Source of the DNA: Kitasatospora sp. A2-31
Lineage (GTDB): Bacteria > Actinomycetota > Actinomycetes > Streptomycetales > Streptomycetaceae
Length of the DNA: 64,000 nt
Reading direction: 5' to 3'
Assembly (NCBI RefSeq): GCF_022288725.1
Contig: NZ_JAKNTA010000008.1
Coordinates: forward strand, 62,001 to 126,000
The notes beneath the pieces are model-generated. The model did not search any database. It saw only the letters and a program-made list of their open reading frames with translations, and was not told the DNA's origin. Below, piece by piece: positions 41,751 to 50,966 of the stretch (within the stretch, counting starts at the first letter, position 1; each line of letters begins with the position of its first letter). The position numbers and the translations under genes are program-made.

Positions 41751-43457
41751 ATGATCATCATCGGTGGCGGCCTCGGCGGGCTCGCCACCGGTTGCTACGC
41801 CCGGATGAACGGCTACCGCACCCGGATCCTCGAGATGCACGAGATCCTCGGCGGCTCCTGCACGGGCTGGGACCGCGGTGACTTCACCTTCGACTGGTGC
41901 ATCAGTTCGCTGCTCGGCAACGGGCCGGGCAACGAGATGTACCAGATCTGGCTGGAGCTCGGCGCGCTGCAGGGCAAGGAGATGCGGCACTTCGACGTCT
42001 TCAACATCGTCCGGGGCCGGGACGGACGGGAGGTCCGCTTCTACTCCGACCCCGACCGGCTGCAGTCCCACCTGCTGGGCATCTCCCCGGTCGACGCCGT
42101 CCCGATCGGGGAGTTCTGCGACGGCATCCGGACCTTCCGGAAGGCGCTGGCGGTCTACCCGTTCCTCAGGCCGGTCGGGCTGATGCGCCGGTCCGAGCGC
42201 TGGCGGATGCGCGCCTCGTTCCTCCCCTACCTCGGCACCGTTCGCAGGTCGATCCGCGTGCTGATGGCCGACTACGCGCTCCGCTTCCGCGACCCGCTGC
42301 TGCGCGAGGCGTTCAACTTCATCCTCTACGAGAAGCACCCGGCCTACCCCGTCCTGCCGTTCTACTTCCAGCTCGCCGCGCACGCCGACCAGGCCGCCGG
42401 GGTGCCGGAGGGCGGATCGCCGGCGCTGGCCCGCTCGATCGAGCAGCGCTACCTCGGGCTCGGCGGCGAGGTGACGTACAACGCCAGGGTCGAGGAGATC
42501 CTGGTCGAGGACGACCGGGCGGTGGGCGTCCGGCTGAGCGACGGCCGCGAGTTCCGCGCCGACGTCGTGGTCTCCGCCGCCGACGGTCGCACCACGGTGA
42601 TGAAGCTGCTCAAGGGCCGCTACCTCAACGACACCTACCGGCGGCTCTACACCTCGCTGATCGACGAGCCGGGCCAGGTCTCGCCCGGCTGCGTCGCGCT
42701 CTTCCTCGGCCTGCGCCGGCCGTTCCCGCAGGGCGCCCCGAGCACCACCTACCTGCTCTCCGAGCGGGAGACCGCCGACCTGACCGGCATCCGCTGCCCC
42801 AGCATGAACGTGCAGTTCCGCACCCGGTACTACCCGGAGCTGGCGCCCCGGGACTCCACCGTGGTACTCGCCACCTACTTCTCGGACATCGCCCCCTGGC
42901 GGGCGCTGCACCGGGGCCCGGAGCAGCTCTCGCGGGTGCGGCGCGGTGAGGAACTGCACACCCTGCCGGTCGAGCACGGCCGGGAGTACGCCGAGGCCAA
43001 GCGCCGGGTCCGCAACGGGATCGTCGCCTTCCTCGAGGAGCGGTTCCCCGGGGTCGCCGGGGCGGTGGCCGTCGCGGACGTCTCCACCCCGCTCACCCAG
43101 GTCCGCTACACCGGCGTCCACGACGGCACCATCCCGGGCTGGAACCCGTTCGTCGAGGGCGCCGAGACGGTGGCGAAGGAGATCAAGCGGAACGGCCCGG
43201 TCCTGCCCGGGCTGTCCGACTTCTACCTCTCCGGGGTCTGGGCCACCACCGGAGGCCTGATCCGGGCCGCCGCGGCCGGTCGGCACGTGGTGCAGTTCGT
43301 CTGCCGGGACGACGGGCTGGAGTTCACCGCCTCGGTCGACCTCGCCTCGCCGCCGCCGACCCATCGGATCCTCCCGGTCGAACCACCGGCGCCACCGGCC
43401 GAGCTCGTCGAGGAGATCTCGCCCGTCACCACCGATTCGACAGGGGCCCTGGCATGA
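41751..43457 (+). CDS. CrtI/phytoene-dehydrogenase-like FAD oxidoreductase
   Basis: 568 aa. The dinucleotide-binding GGGLGGL (about 5-11) opens the protein, followed by the second FAD contact (ILEMHEILGGSCTGW). The C-terminal block SGVWATTGGLIRAAAAGRHV matches the COG1233 desaturase/isomerase family. No carotenoid synthase genes are nearby, so the substrate could be another isoprenoid or lipid. ATG at 41751 has GGGAG close upstream; a TTG at 41713 would add about 13 residues. Confidence 0.82.
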   Translation: MIIIGGGLGGLATGCYARMNGYRTRILEMHEILGGSCTGWDRGDFTFDWCISSLLGNGPGNEMYQIWLELGALQGKEMRHFDVFNIVRGRDGREVRFYSDPDRLQSHLLGISPVDAVPIGEFCDGIRTFRKALAVYPFLRPVGLMRRSERWRMRASFLPYLGTVRRSIRVLMADYALRFRDPLLREAFNFILYEKHPAYPVLPFYFQLAAHADQAAGVPEGGSPALARSIEQRYLGLGGEVTYNARVEEILVEDDRAVGVRLSDGREFRADVVVSAADGRTTVMKLLKGRYLNDTYRRLYTSLIDEPGQVSPGCVALFLGLRRPFPQGAPSTTYLLSERETADLTGIRCPSMNVQFRTRYYPELAPRDSTVVLATYFSDIAPWRALHRGPEQLSRVRRGEELHTLPVEHGREYAEAKRRVRNGIVAFLEERFPGVAGAVAVADVSTPLTQVRYTGVHDGTIPGWNPFVEGAETVAKEIKRNGPVLPGLSDFYLSGVWATTGGLIRAAAAGRHVVQFVCRDDGLEFTASVDLASPPPTHRILPVEPPAPPAELVEEISPVTTDSTGALA

Positions 43458-43578
43458 AGACCGACAAATGGGGCGGTCCGGGCGGTCCCGGCGGTCCGAG
43501 CCGAGCCGAGCCGGGCCGGGTCCGGCCGGTTCGAGGGCGCCCGGAGCCGCCCTCCCGCCGGCCGGTCACCCGCCGCCG

Positions 43579-44154
43579 TCAGTCCTCGTCGAAGTCCGTG
43601 CCGCCGTCGACGTCGCCGTCCGGGGTGCCGCTGATCGCGTAGCCCTGGCGGCGCGCCTCGTAGCACGCCACCGTCGCGGCGGCCGAGACGTTCAGCGAGC
43701 CGACCCGGCCCAGCTGCGGGACGAACACCACCTGGTCGCAGAGGCTCAGCGCCTCGGGCGTGATGCCGCGGTCTTCGTGGCCCAGCACGAAGGCGACCGC
43801 CGGGGTCAGCTGGGCGGCGAACATCGGCACCGCCTCGTCCGCCAGCTCCAGGCCGACCACCTTGAAGGCGTCCGCCTTGGCGGCGGCCACCGCCTCGCCG
43901 ACGGTGGCGAAGTGCTCGACCTTGAGGTACTTGTCGGTGCCCATCGCGGCCTTCTGCGCGCCGGCCGAGCGCACCGACGGGGTGTCGCCGGTGAGGTAGA
44001 GCTTCTCGGCGCCCATCGCGGCGGCGGTCCGGACGACCGAGCCGACGTTGAACGGCGACTGCAGGTTCTCCAGGATCAGCGCGAGCCGGAACTCGTTGCT
44101 GCGCCGCCACGAGCGGTGCAGCCGCTTCAGTTCGGTCCCGCGGAGCTGCTTCAC
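43579..44154 (-). CDS. SpoU-family (TrmH-like) RNA methyltransferase
   Basis: 191 aa with the SPOUT knot motifs NVGSVVRTAAAMG, VLGHEDRGI and QLGRVGSLNVSAAATVACYE. This family 2'-O-methylates ribose in tRNA or rRNA. An acidic tail (DGDVDGGTDFDED) is unusual. GTG at 44154 overlaps the upstream methyltransferase stop (GTGA), so the two RNA or protein methylases are coupled. No L30e-like N-terminal domain, as in TrmL/TrmH short forms. Confidence 0.87.
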   Translation of the reverse strand: MKQLRGTELKRLHRSWRRSNEFRLALILENLQSPFNVGSVVRTAAAMGAEKLYLTGDTPSVRSAGAQKAAMGTDKYLKVEHFATVGEAVAAAKADAFKVVGLELADEAVPMFAAQLTPAVAFVLGHEDRGITPEALSLCDQVVFVPQLGRVGSLNVSAAATVACYEARRQGYAISGTPDGDVDGGTDFDED

Positions 44155-44792
44155 GTCGTCGTACCTCGTCCACTCTCGGGGCCCTCACCCTCCGGGCTGG
44201 GCCGCGCTTCCAGAATCCGGAACCCGTTGACCGACGTGACCCGGGTGGTCGGGTAGCCCTGCTCGTTGAGCCACTTCTGCAACGAGTCCGAGCCCAGGTT
44301 CTTCTGCACCACCAGGAACGCCGATCCGTCCGGGGTGAGCCGGCCGAGCCACTGGTGCAGCAGCCGGCGCAGGGCGGCCTTGCCGATCCGGATCGGCGGG
44401 TTGGAGTAGATCGCCGCGAACCGCTGGTCCGCCGGGACGTCCTCCGGCAGCGCCGCCTGCACGTTGCCCAGCCCGAGCGCCTCCGCGTTGAGCCGGACCA
44501 GTTCCAGCGCGCGGGTGTTGACGTCCACCGCCCAGACCGGCAGCCGCTTGCGGCGGGTCGCCCAGGTCAGCGCGATCGGGCCGTAGCCGCAGCCGACGTC
44601 CAGGATCGGGCCGCGGACCCGCGGCGGCGGTGCGTGCTCCAGCAGGATCCGGGTGCCCGGGTCGAGCCGGCTGCGGGAGAACACCCCGCTGTCGGTGGTC
44701 AGTTCCAGGGTGAGGTCCGGGAGGGTCACCGTGATCGGGCGGCGGTCGCTCTCGACCTCGGGTGCACCGGTGAAGTAGTGCGAGCCGGACAT
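44151..44792 (-). CDS. RsmC-like class I SAM methyltransferase
   Basis: 213 aa. Motif I ILDVGCGYGPIAL (about 67-79) and the NPPIRIGK motif (about 134) mark the amino-methylating RsmC/RlmG-type fold acting on rRNA guanine. Shorter than E. coli RsmC because the N-terminal half is missing, which is normal for the actinobacterial form. ATG at 44792. Forms an operon with the SpoU gene. Confidence 0.82.
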   Translation of the reverse strand: MSGSHYFTGAPEVESDRRPITVTLPDLTLELTTDSGVFSRSRLDPGTRILLEHAPPPRVRGPILDVGCGYGPIALTWATRRKRLPVWAVDVNTRALELVRLNAEALGLGNVQAALPEDVPADQRFAAIYSNPPIRIGKAALRRLLHQWLGRLTPDGSAFLVVQKNLGSDSLQKWLNEQGYPTTRVTSVNGFRILEARPSPEGEGPESGRGTTT

Positions 44793-45040
44793 GATTTCCC
44801 CGTCGTTCGTAAGGGCCTCGGGGCCACCGGGTGGGTGTGGGTAAGCCCTGCTGGTACGGCACTGATCGTACCCCCGGGCGGCCCGGACCCCGGATTCCGT
44901 CCGGCTGTCCGGAGCCCGTCGTGCGGGCCCGGCAACACGCCGGGCGGCCGTCGGCGCATCGCGCCCGGGCGGCGGTCGGCGGATACTTCCAGTACCCGGG
45001 GCGGGCCCGTGGGAGCCTCCGAGCAGCAAGGACGGATGCC

Positions 45041-45244
45041 ATGCCGCAGAATCACGAGGACTACCTGGACGAGGTCCCCGAGGTGGTGGAGCCGGACGAG
45101 GAGCCCGAGGAGGACGAGGAGTACGACGAGTACGACGAGCTCGCCGAGCGTCGCGCGCTCGGGGCGGACCCGGCCACCGAGGTCGCCGACGTCGCCGAGC
45201 AGAGCCGGATCGTCGAGCTCGACGAGGACGAGTACCGCGAGTAG
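45041..45244 (+). CDS. Small acidic protein (DUF5709-like)
   Basis: 67 aa, about 45% Asp/Glu (EEPEEDEEYDEYDELAERR). ATG with AAGGAcGGA upstream. Resembles short acidic streptomycete proteins of unknown role. Stands alone between divergent-facing genes. Confidence 0.65.
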   Translation: MPQNHEDYLDEVPEVVEPDEEPEEDEEYDEYDELAERRALGADPATEVADVAEQSRIVELDEDEYRE

Positions 45245-45314
45245 TCGCGGCAGGGTCCGAGACTGCCGCACGCGGACGAGGACGCAACGGCGTGCCGTCC
45301 GTGGAGGCCGTCCG

Positions 45315-47849
45315 CTAGAGCGCGCCGCGCCGTTGCAGCCAGGCGAAGGCGGCCCACCCCGGCAGCACCGGCAGGACCAGGGTCAGCAGGCGGTAGAGCG
45401 CCACGGCGGCCAGGGCGCCGCCCTCCTCCATCGACGCGGAGTGCTCCAGCAGCGTCACCAGCGCGCTGTCCACGGCGCCGGCCCCGCCCGGGGTCGGCGC
45501 CGCGTTGCCGACCGCGTTGCCGATGAGGAAGACCACCGCGACGGCGGCGAAGGCCGGCTCCCGCCCGACCGCCCGGGCACAGCAGTACAGACAGGCGACC
45601 AGGCAGAGCGAGACCAGCAGTTGGCCGGCGACCCCGACCGCCAGCCGCCCCGGACTGCGCAGCAGTTCCACCAGGCGGGGCAGCACCTCGGAGGTCAGCG
45701 GCCGCAGCCGGGCGGCCAGCCAGCGGCGGGCCGGCGGCACCGCGGACACCAGGGCCAGCAGTACGCCGGCCCCGACGAGCCCGCCCACCACGGCGGGCAG
45801 CGCTTCCAGCTCCGAGCCGCCGGGCTCCATGCCCATCAGGTAGACGAACGCGCCCAGCTGCAGCAGGTGCAGCACCAGCCCGAAGAGCTGGCCGACGCCG
45901 ACGCTGGACAGCGCCTGGGCGGTCGGGATGCCGGCCCGCTGCAGGAACCGCGTGTTCAGGGCCACCCCGCCGACGCCGCCGGGCGAGACCAGCTTCACGA
46001 AGGAGCCGGCGACCTGCGCGTACAGCGCGGGGCGGAAGTCCAGCCGCTCGGGGACGAAGCCGACGAAGCCCATCGCGGACGTGACGTGGCTGGCGGCGGC
46101 GGCCAGCAGGGCCAGTACCAGCCAGAGCGGGTCGGCGTCGGCGACGGCGGCGATCGGGTTCTGCTCGGTCGCGAACAGCTGCGGCAGCAGCAGCCAGCCG
46201 GCCATCACGCCGCCGCCGACGGCGAGCAGGGTCCGCGGCCGCAGCCGCTCCACCTTGACCGCCCGGACCGGCGCCTGCGGCTGGGTGCGCAGGACCTCGG
46301 CGCGGATGGCGTCCAGCAGCTCCGCCGGCGGCGGCGCGGGGGCGGTCGCCGGCTGCGCCCTCTCCGCCGCGGCGGCCCGGGCGGCCGCGGCCGCCCGCCG
46401 GAGCTCCCGCCGGGTGCTACCGGCGAGGGCGATCGGCTGGAGCAGCGGAAGGGCGGCGCCGACCGTGTCCGAGCCGAGGACCGCCACGGCCGTGCGCACC
46501 GCGCGCTCGGCCCCGGTGCGCAGGGCGAACGTGGCGAGCAGCTGGGCGGTGTCGCAGCGCAGCACCAGGTCGCTCGCGGCGATGTCGCCGTCGGCGAGGT
46601 CCACCAGGTGCACCGCGCCGGCGTCGTCCACCAGCAGCGCGGAGGGGACCAGGGCCCGGTGCGAGATCTCCCGCCGGTGCAGCAGCGCGAGCTGGGACCA
46701 CGCGTCGGTGAGCAGCGCGTCGGTCAGCTCCTCGTCGGCCAGCTGGTCGAGCGTGCGCCCGGGCAGGTACTCGTAGGCGACCAGCGCGGTGTCGCGGCCG
46801 AGCTCCGCGGTGGCGGCGATCCGGCGGGTGCGGACGCCGGCCGCGACGGCCGCGTACGAGACCAGTGCCTCGTGCTCCAGCCCGGTGCGCAGCGAACGCA
46901 GCGCCCGGGGGTGCGGGGCGGTCCGCAGCCGCATCCGCCGCCAGGCGCGCTGGACCAGGGCGGCGGTGACGGCCTGCCGGTCGAGCAGCTGGACGTCGAG
47001 ATCGGGGCGGCCGGGCTCCTGGGTGACCAGGTAGCGGTCCGGGCCGGCCGGTCGGGCGGCGACCGGGCGCAGGCCGGCCTCGCGCAGGCTGCGCAGGAGC
47101 TGCGCCGGCTTCGGCCGCGGGTCGGGAGTGCCGACGGCGTAGCTGGTGCCGTGGGCGGCGGTCCAGCCGATCAGCAGTCCGAGCAGGAGGGCGGTGGGGG
47201 TGGCGTACCCGGCGGCGAGGCCGGCGAGGGCGGAGGCCGCGAGGGTGAGCCGGGGGAGCCGGCGCTCGCGGGCGCCGGAGGCGGTCAGGAAGGCGAGCAC
47301 CGGGGCGAGGTAGCCGTAGACCGGTTCGGTGTGCGCCAGGCCGCCGCCGGGCAGCCGTTGGGTGAGCGCGGCGACCAGGGTCGGGGACGCCGCCTCGTCG
47401 ACCCAGAGGTCGAGCGCGAGCGAGACCCCGTAGGCCAGGACGGCGGCCAGCAGCCCGTCGGAGAGGTGTTGGAGGGTGCGCCGACGGTCGGCTGCGGCCG
47501 AGGTCAGCCGGCGGGCCGCGGAGTAGGCGGGGACCAGCAGCAGGGCGGCGGTGGTCAGGCCCCCGGCGAGTCCGGCCAGGGTGCGCGGGACCAGTTCGGC
47601 GGCCTGGGCGACGTCGCTGGCGATGCCGGAGGTGGTGGCCCGCGCGTAGTCGGCGAGCAGCAGCGTCAGGGTGATCCCGGCGACACCGGCCAGCAGCCGG
47701 ATCAGCGCCACCGGCTGCCGGACCCGGCCGGTGGCGGCCGGCCCGGGCGGCGCGTCCCCGCCGGGCCCGCTCGGCCCGGGTATGCCGCCGGACCGGGCAC
47801 CGCCCGTGTCGCTGTCCACTCTCCCCGTCACGATCGCCACGGTTGGCAT
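45315..47849 (-). CDS. Kinase-like domain fused to lysyl-PG-synthase-type membrane domain
   Basis: 844 aa. N-terminal four to six membrane segments, a cytoplasmic region with kinase-like features (VAYEYLPGRTLDQLADEEL ... LLHRREISHRALVPSALLVDD ... VDLADGDIA), then a C-terminal UPF0104/MprF-flippase-type domain (FVKLVSPGGVGGVALNTRFL; NAVGNAAPTPGGAGAVDSAL). Likely binds an isoprenoid or glycan signal and flips or handles a membrane lipid. The His-Arg/Asp catalytic loop is altered (HRALVPS), so kinase activity is doubtful. ATG at 47849 after GGGAG. Confidence 0.78.
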   Translation of the reverse strand: MPTVAIVTGRVDSDTGGARSGGIPGPSGPGGDAPPGPAATGRVRQPVALIRLLAGVAGITLTLLLADYARATTSGIASDVAQAAELVPRTLAGLAGGLTTAALLLVPAYSAARRLTSAAADRRRTLQHLSDGLLAAVLAYGVSLALDLWVDEAASPTLVAALTQRLPGGGLAHTEPVYGYLAPVLAFLTASGARERRLPRLTLAASALAGLAAGYATPTALLLGLLIGWTAAHGTSYAVGTPDPRPKPAQLLRSLREAGLRPVAARPAGPDRYLVTQEPGRPDLDVQLLDRQAVTAALVQRAWRRMRLRTAPHPRALRSLRTGLEHEALVSYAAVAAGVRTRRIAATAELGRDTALVAYEYLPGRTLDQLADEELTDALLTDAWSQLALLHRREISHRALVPSALLVDDAGAVHLVDLADGDIAASDLVLRCDTAQLLATFALRTGAERAVRTAVAVLGSDTVGAALPLLQPIALAGSTRRELRRAAAAARAAAAERAQPATAPAPPPAELLDAIRAEVLRTQPQAPVRAVKVERLRPRTLLAVGGGVMAGWLLLPQLFATEQNPIAAVADADPLWLVLALLAAAASHVTSAMGFVGFVPERLDFRPALYAQVAGSFVKLVSPGGVGGVALNTRFLQRAGIPTAQALSSVGVGQLFGLVLHLLQLGAFVYLMGMEPGGSELEALPAVVGGLVGAGVLLALVSAVPPARRWLAARLRPLTSEVLPRLVELLRSPGRLAVGVAGQLLVSLCLVACLYCCARAVGREPAFAAVAVVFLIGNAVGNAAPTPGGAGAVDSALVTLLEHSASMEEGGALAAVALYRLLTLVLPVLPGWAAFAWLQRRGAL

Positions 47850-47965
47850 GCTCCCATGGCCCGGCCCGGGCGCGGCGGAGAACCCTTGGTCCGGGCGGTC
47901 GGGCGCGCCCGGGCGCCCGGGCCCACCGGCCCGTGGGGTGGGTCCGGCCTGTGGGGTGGGCCGGT

Positions 47966-48015
47966 GGGTCAGGCCTGCTCGGCGGGTCAGGCCTGCTCGG
48001 CGGGTCAGGCCTGGC
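47966..48015. repeat. 18-base tandem repeat at SDR 3' end
   Basis: GGGTCAGGCCTGCTCGGC twice (47966-47983, 47984-48001) plus a partial third that contains the SDR stop codon. Repeat expansion has probably occurred outward from the gene end. Confidence 0.7.
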
Positions 48016-48766
48016 GGGTGGGCAGGGCGACCAGGTGGCGGAGGTTGACGTGCCGGGGTCGGGTGACGGTGTAGCCGATCAGGTCCGCGATGTCGTCGGC
48101 GGTCAGGGCCGGGATCACGGCGAACATCCCGCCGAGCTGCTCGCGCAGCACCGGGTTGTCGATGTGCCCGCCGAGCTCGGTGTCGGTCAGTCCGGGCTCG
48201 ATCGCGCTGACCCGGACGTCGCGCGGCCCGAACTCGGTGCGGAGCGCGGTGGAGAGCTGGGTCAGCGCGGCCTTGGTCGCGCCGTAGACGGCGTAGTCGG
48301 GGAAGGTGACGTGCGAGGCAATCGAGGAGACGTTGACCAGGTCGGCCGGCCGGCCCTCGGCGGCGGCGTCGGTGAGGTCGTCGGCGAAGGCACGGACGAT
48401 CCGCAGCGCACCGGTGAGGTTGGTGTCGATCATGCGCGTCCACTCGTCGATCCGGCCGTCGGTGACGGGGTTGGGCAGCATCACCCCCGCGTTGTTGACC
48501 ACCAGGTCGACCGGGCCGAACGCGTCGTGGACGGCCTTGACGGCGGCGTCCACGGAGGCCTGGTCGGTGACGTCGGTGGTGACGGCGAGCGCCCGGCCGC
48601 CGGCGGCGCCGATCCCGGCGGCCAGCGCGTCCAGGCGCTCGGTCCGGCGGGCGAGCAGCGCGACCCGGGCCCCGGCCGCGCCGAGCAGGCGGGCGGTTGC
48701 CTCGCCCATGCCGCTGGCGGCTCCGGTGACGACGGCGGTGCGGGTGGCGAGGGCGGGGTAGCTCAT
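48005..48766 (-). CDS. Short-chain dehydrogenase/reductase
   Basis: 253 aa. Rossmann TGAASGMG near 15-22, NNAG (about 90), catalytic Ser-Tyr-Lys in VSSIASH and YAVYGATKAAL. ATG with CAGGAG upstream. Divergent from an HTH regulator, with tandem 15-base repeats between them that could be operators. Substrate unknown. Confidence 0.88.
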   Translation of the reverse strand: MSYPALATRTAVVTGAASGMGEATARLLGAAGARVALLARRTERLDALAAGIGAAGGRALAVTTDVTDQASVDAAVKAVHDAFGPVDLVVNNAGVMLPNPVTDGRIDEWTRMIDTNLTGALRIVRAFADDLTDAAAEGRPADLVNVSSIASHVTFPDYAVYGATKAALTQLSTALRTEFGPRDVRVSAIEPGLTDTELGGHIDNPVLREQLGGMFAVIPALTADDIADLIGYTVTRPRHVNLRHLVALPTRQA

Positions 48767-48915
48767 CGGGTGCTCCTGTTCGGGTGCTGCCGGCGCTCGG
48801 GACGCCGGGCGGGATCGGCCGGTGCGGGCCGCCGCGGGGCGGTCCCGCCGGGCCGCGGCGGCCCGGCGGGATCCACTCTGCTCGGGCCGCGACCGGCCAC
48901 CCAGGGCTGCGTCCG

Positions 48916-48973
48916 ACCCGGGACGGCGCAACCCGGGACGGCGCAACCCGGGAAAGGCCATCCTGGGAAAGCC
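48916..48973. promoter_or_regulatory. 15-base tandem repeats before the HTH regulator
   Basis: ACCCGGGACGGCGCA occurs twice exactly (48916-48930, 48931-48945), followed by two diverged copies (ACCCGGGAAAGGCCA; TCCTGGGAAAGCC). Position between the divergent SDR and regulator suggests binding sites for the HTH protein. Confidence 0.6.
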
Positions 48974-49016
48974 GTTACCACCCTCGGTCGGGTCGTCCCG
49001 GTCTACGCTGCCGGGC

Positions 49017-49976
49017 ATGGAGAACACCGTGGGGGACTTCCTCCGTTCGCGCCGCTCCCGGATCCGGCCCGAGGAGGTCGGCCTGCCCGCGCACGGCCGC
49101 CGCCGGGTGCAGGGGCTGCGCCGCGAGGAGGTCGCCCAGCTCGCCGGGGTCAGCGTCGACTACTACGTCCGGCTGGAGCAGGGCCGCGGCGGCAGCGCCT
49201 CCGACGCGGTGCTGGACGCGGTGGCCCGGGTGCTGCGGCTGGACGAGGTGGAGGCCGCGCACCTGCGCGCGCTGGCCCGCCCCCCGCGCCGGGCCGACGG
49301 CGGACCCGGCCGCCGCCAGGTGCGGGACGGCACCCGCCTGCTGCTGGACCTGATGCCCGGCGTGCCGGCCTTCGTCCTCGGCCGGCGGATGGACGTGCTC
49401 GCCTGGAACGCCCTCGGCGACGCCGTGAACGGCTTCTCCGCGCGCCCGGGCGGCGAGGTCAACGCCGCCCGCCACGCCTTCCTCGACCCGGCCGCCCGGG
49501 AGTTCTACCGGCAGTGGGAGGCGGTGGCGGCCGAGACCGTGTCCTATCTGCGGCTGGACGCCGGACGGTACCCGGAGGACCCGAAGCTGGCCGCGCTGGT
49601 GGGCGAACTCTCCGTGCGCAGCGAGGAGTTCCGTCGGCTCTGGGCGGACCACCAGGTGCGGGAGAAGACCCACGGGACCAAGCTGATCCACCATCCGGTG
49701 GTGGGCGGGCTCGACCTCGGCTACGAGACGCTGGCCGTCAACGGGGCGGCCGACCAGCTGCTGGTCGCGTACACCGCACCGGTGGGGTCGCCCACGGCGG
49801 AGAAGCTCGCCCTGCTGGCGAGCTGGCACGCCGACGGCGGCCGGGTCGGCGACACGCGTACCGAAAGCGGGCGGGCCGACGACACGCGGGCCGACGACAC
49901 GCGGGCCGACGACACGCGGGCCGGAGCGGCGCGGACCGAGGGGACAGGGGCCCCGGGCGGGCCCGCGGTGGACTGA
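49017..49976 (+). CDS. XRE-type HTH regulator with MmyB-like ligand domain
   Basis: 319 aa. N-terminal HTH (RREEVAQLAGVSVDYYVRLE) and the MmyB-like C-terminal domain (LDLMPGVPAFVLGRRMDVLAWN ... REKTHGTKLIHHPVVG). The last ~50 residues are an expanding repeat encoded by a perfect 15-base unit GCCGACGACACGCGG (three copies, 49875-49919). Likely represses itself and the divergent SDR in response to a small molecule. Confidence 0.85.
   Translation: MENTVGDFLRSRRSRIRPEEVGLPAHGRRRVQGLRREEVAQLAGVSVDYYVRLEQGRGGSASDAVLDAVARVLRLDEVEAAHLRALARPPRRADGGPGRRQVRDGTRLLLDLMPGVPAFVLGRRMDVLAWNALGDAVNGFSARPGGEVNAARHAFLDPAAREFYRQWEAVAAETVSYLRLDAGRYPEDPKLAALVGELSVRSEEFRRLWADHQVREKTHGTKLIHHPVVGGLDLGYETLAVNGAADQLLVAYTAPVGSPTAEKLALLASWHADGGRVGDTRTESGRADDTRADDTRADDTRAGAARTEGTGAPGGPAVD
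49875..49919 (+). repeat. 15-base coding tandem repeat
   Basis: GCCGACGACACGCGG three times without change, encoding repeated ADDTR units at the C-terminal tail of the HTH regulator; probably length-variable between strains. Confidence 0.75.
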
Positions 49977-50031
49977 CCTGCGGGGCGTGTCTTGGGCCCG
50001 CGGGCCGGGGCGCCGTCACTACCCTGCGTCC

Positions 50032-50298
50032 ATGAGCGCCTGCGAAGACCTAGCCGCGGCACCCCTGGACATCGACCCCCTCCCGCCGGCCGACGGCTGC
50101 GCCGACTGCCTGGCCCAGGGGCGCCGGGACTGGGTGCACCTGCGCATCTGCCTGGACTGCGGCCACATCGGCTGCTGCGACTTCTCGCCGCAGCGGCACG
50201 CCGCGGCGCACTTCCACAACACCTCCCACCCGGTGGTGCGCTCCTACGAGCCGGGGGAGGACTGGCGCTGGTGCTACGTGCACGAGGTCATCGGCTGA
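50032..50298 (+). CDS. UBP-type zinc finger protein
   Basis: 88 aa. Zinc ligands in CADCL, CLDCGHIGCCD and H-x3-H (HAAAHFH) match the UBP zinc finger. In actinobacteria such stand-alone proteins occur without ubiquitin; they may bind Pup-like or C-terminal glycine motifs, which is speculation. ATG start; no operon partner obvious. Confidence 0.85.
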   Translation: MSACEDLAAAPLDIDPLPPADGCADCLAQGRRDWVHLRICLDCGHIGCCDFSPQRHAAAHFHNTSHPVVRSYEPGEDWRWCYVHEVIG

Positions 50299-50410
50299 GC
50301 CCCGACCGGGTGGGCGGACCCAGGTGTAACCCGGCTGAAATCCGGACATAACGCCGGTGCGGCCCTCCCGGCCGGCGTGTGTCCGGCCGGCGACCGCCGA
50401 AGGGAGGCCG

Positions 50411-50677
50411 ATGATGGCCAAGTCGATGCCGAGCACCAAGCTCCGCCGGGGCACCCAGGACCTGCTGGAGCGGCGGGGCATGGCGACGAGCCCGAGACCG
50501 CTCCCCCCGCGGCTGCGGACCGGCGCCCCGTCCTCCACCGGCGCGTCCTCGGGCGGAGCCGCCTTCCGCCACGGCGGGCGCGACGTCGAGGTGGCGTCCC
50601 TGCACTCAGCCCCGGCGATGCACGCCGAGCTCAAGGGCCACCGCCACCGCGGTGCGGAGAAGCACTCCGCGCACTAG
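50411..50677 (+). CDS. Small basic unknown protein
   Basis: 88 aa; ATG after GGGAGG. Basic and His-rich C-terminus (HAELKGHRHRGAEKHSAH); N-terminal helix STKLRRGTQDLLERRG. No family recognised; possibly nucleic-acid binding. Confidence 0.5.
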   Translation: MMAKSMPSTKLRRGTQDLLERRGMATSPRPLPPRLRTGAPSSTGASSGGAAFRHGGRDVEVASLHSAPAMHAELKGHRHRGAEKHSAH

Positions 50678-50966
50678 CGGGAGAAGCGCTCCGCGCATTG
50701 GCGAGCGGCCTGTCCGCGCCGGCCCGCCCGGCAGGACCGGACCGGTCCGGGCGGCGGACCAACACGACCCACACCCTCGCGGGGGCGGGAGTCGGGTACC
50801 GGCTCCCGCCCCTGACGCGTGCTCGGCGACCGCCCTCGGGCCGCCTCGGGGTCGGCTCGGGGACGCGTGGGGGGTCGTCCCGGATGGCCGGTGCGCCCGG
50901 CTCCCACAGACTCGTTCCCGGAAGCGATCACCGCCCGCCGGACGAGCCCGAGTTGGAGCCCAGACG

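Noticed and set aside
41222..41788. 188-codon minus-strand frame upstream of the CrtI-like gene
   Set aside because: Arg-rich low-quality translation without ribosome site; overlaps the true start of the plus-strand gene.
44355..48074. 1239-codon plus-strand open frame
   Set aside because: It runs antisense to the flippase-like gene and part of the methyltransferase; Gly/Arg/Gln-rich translation and no motif. A shadow of high-GC coding.
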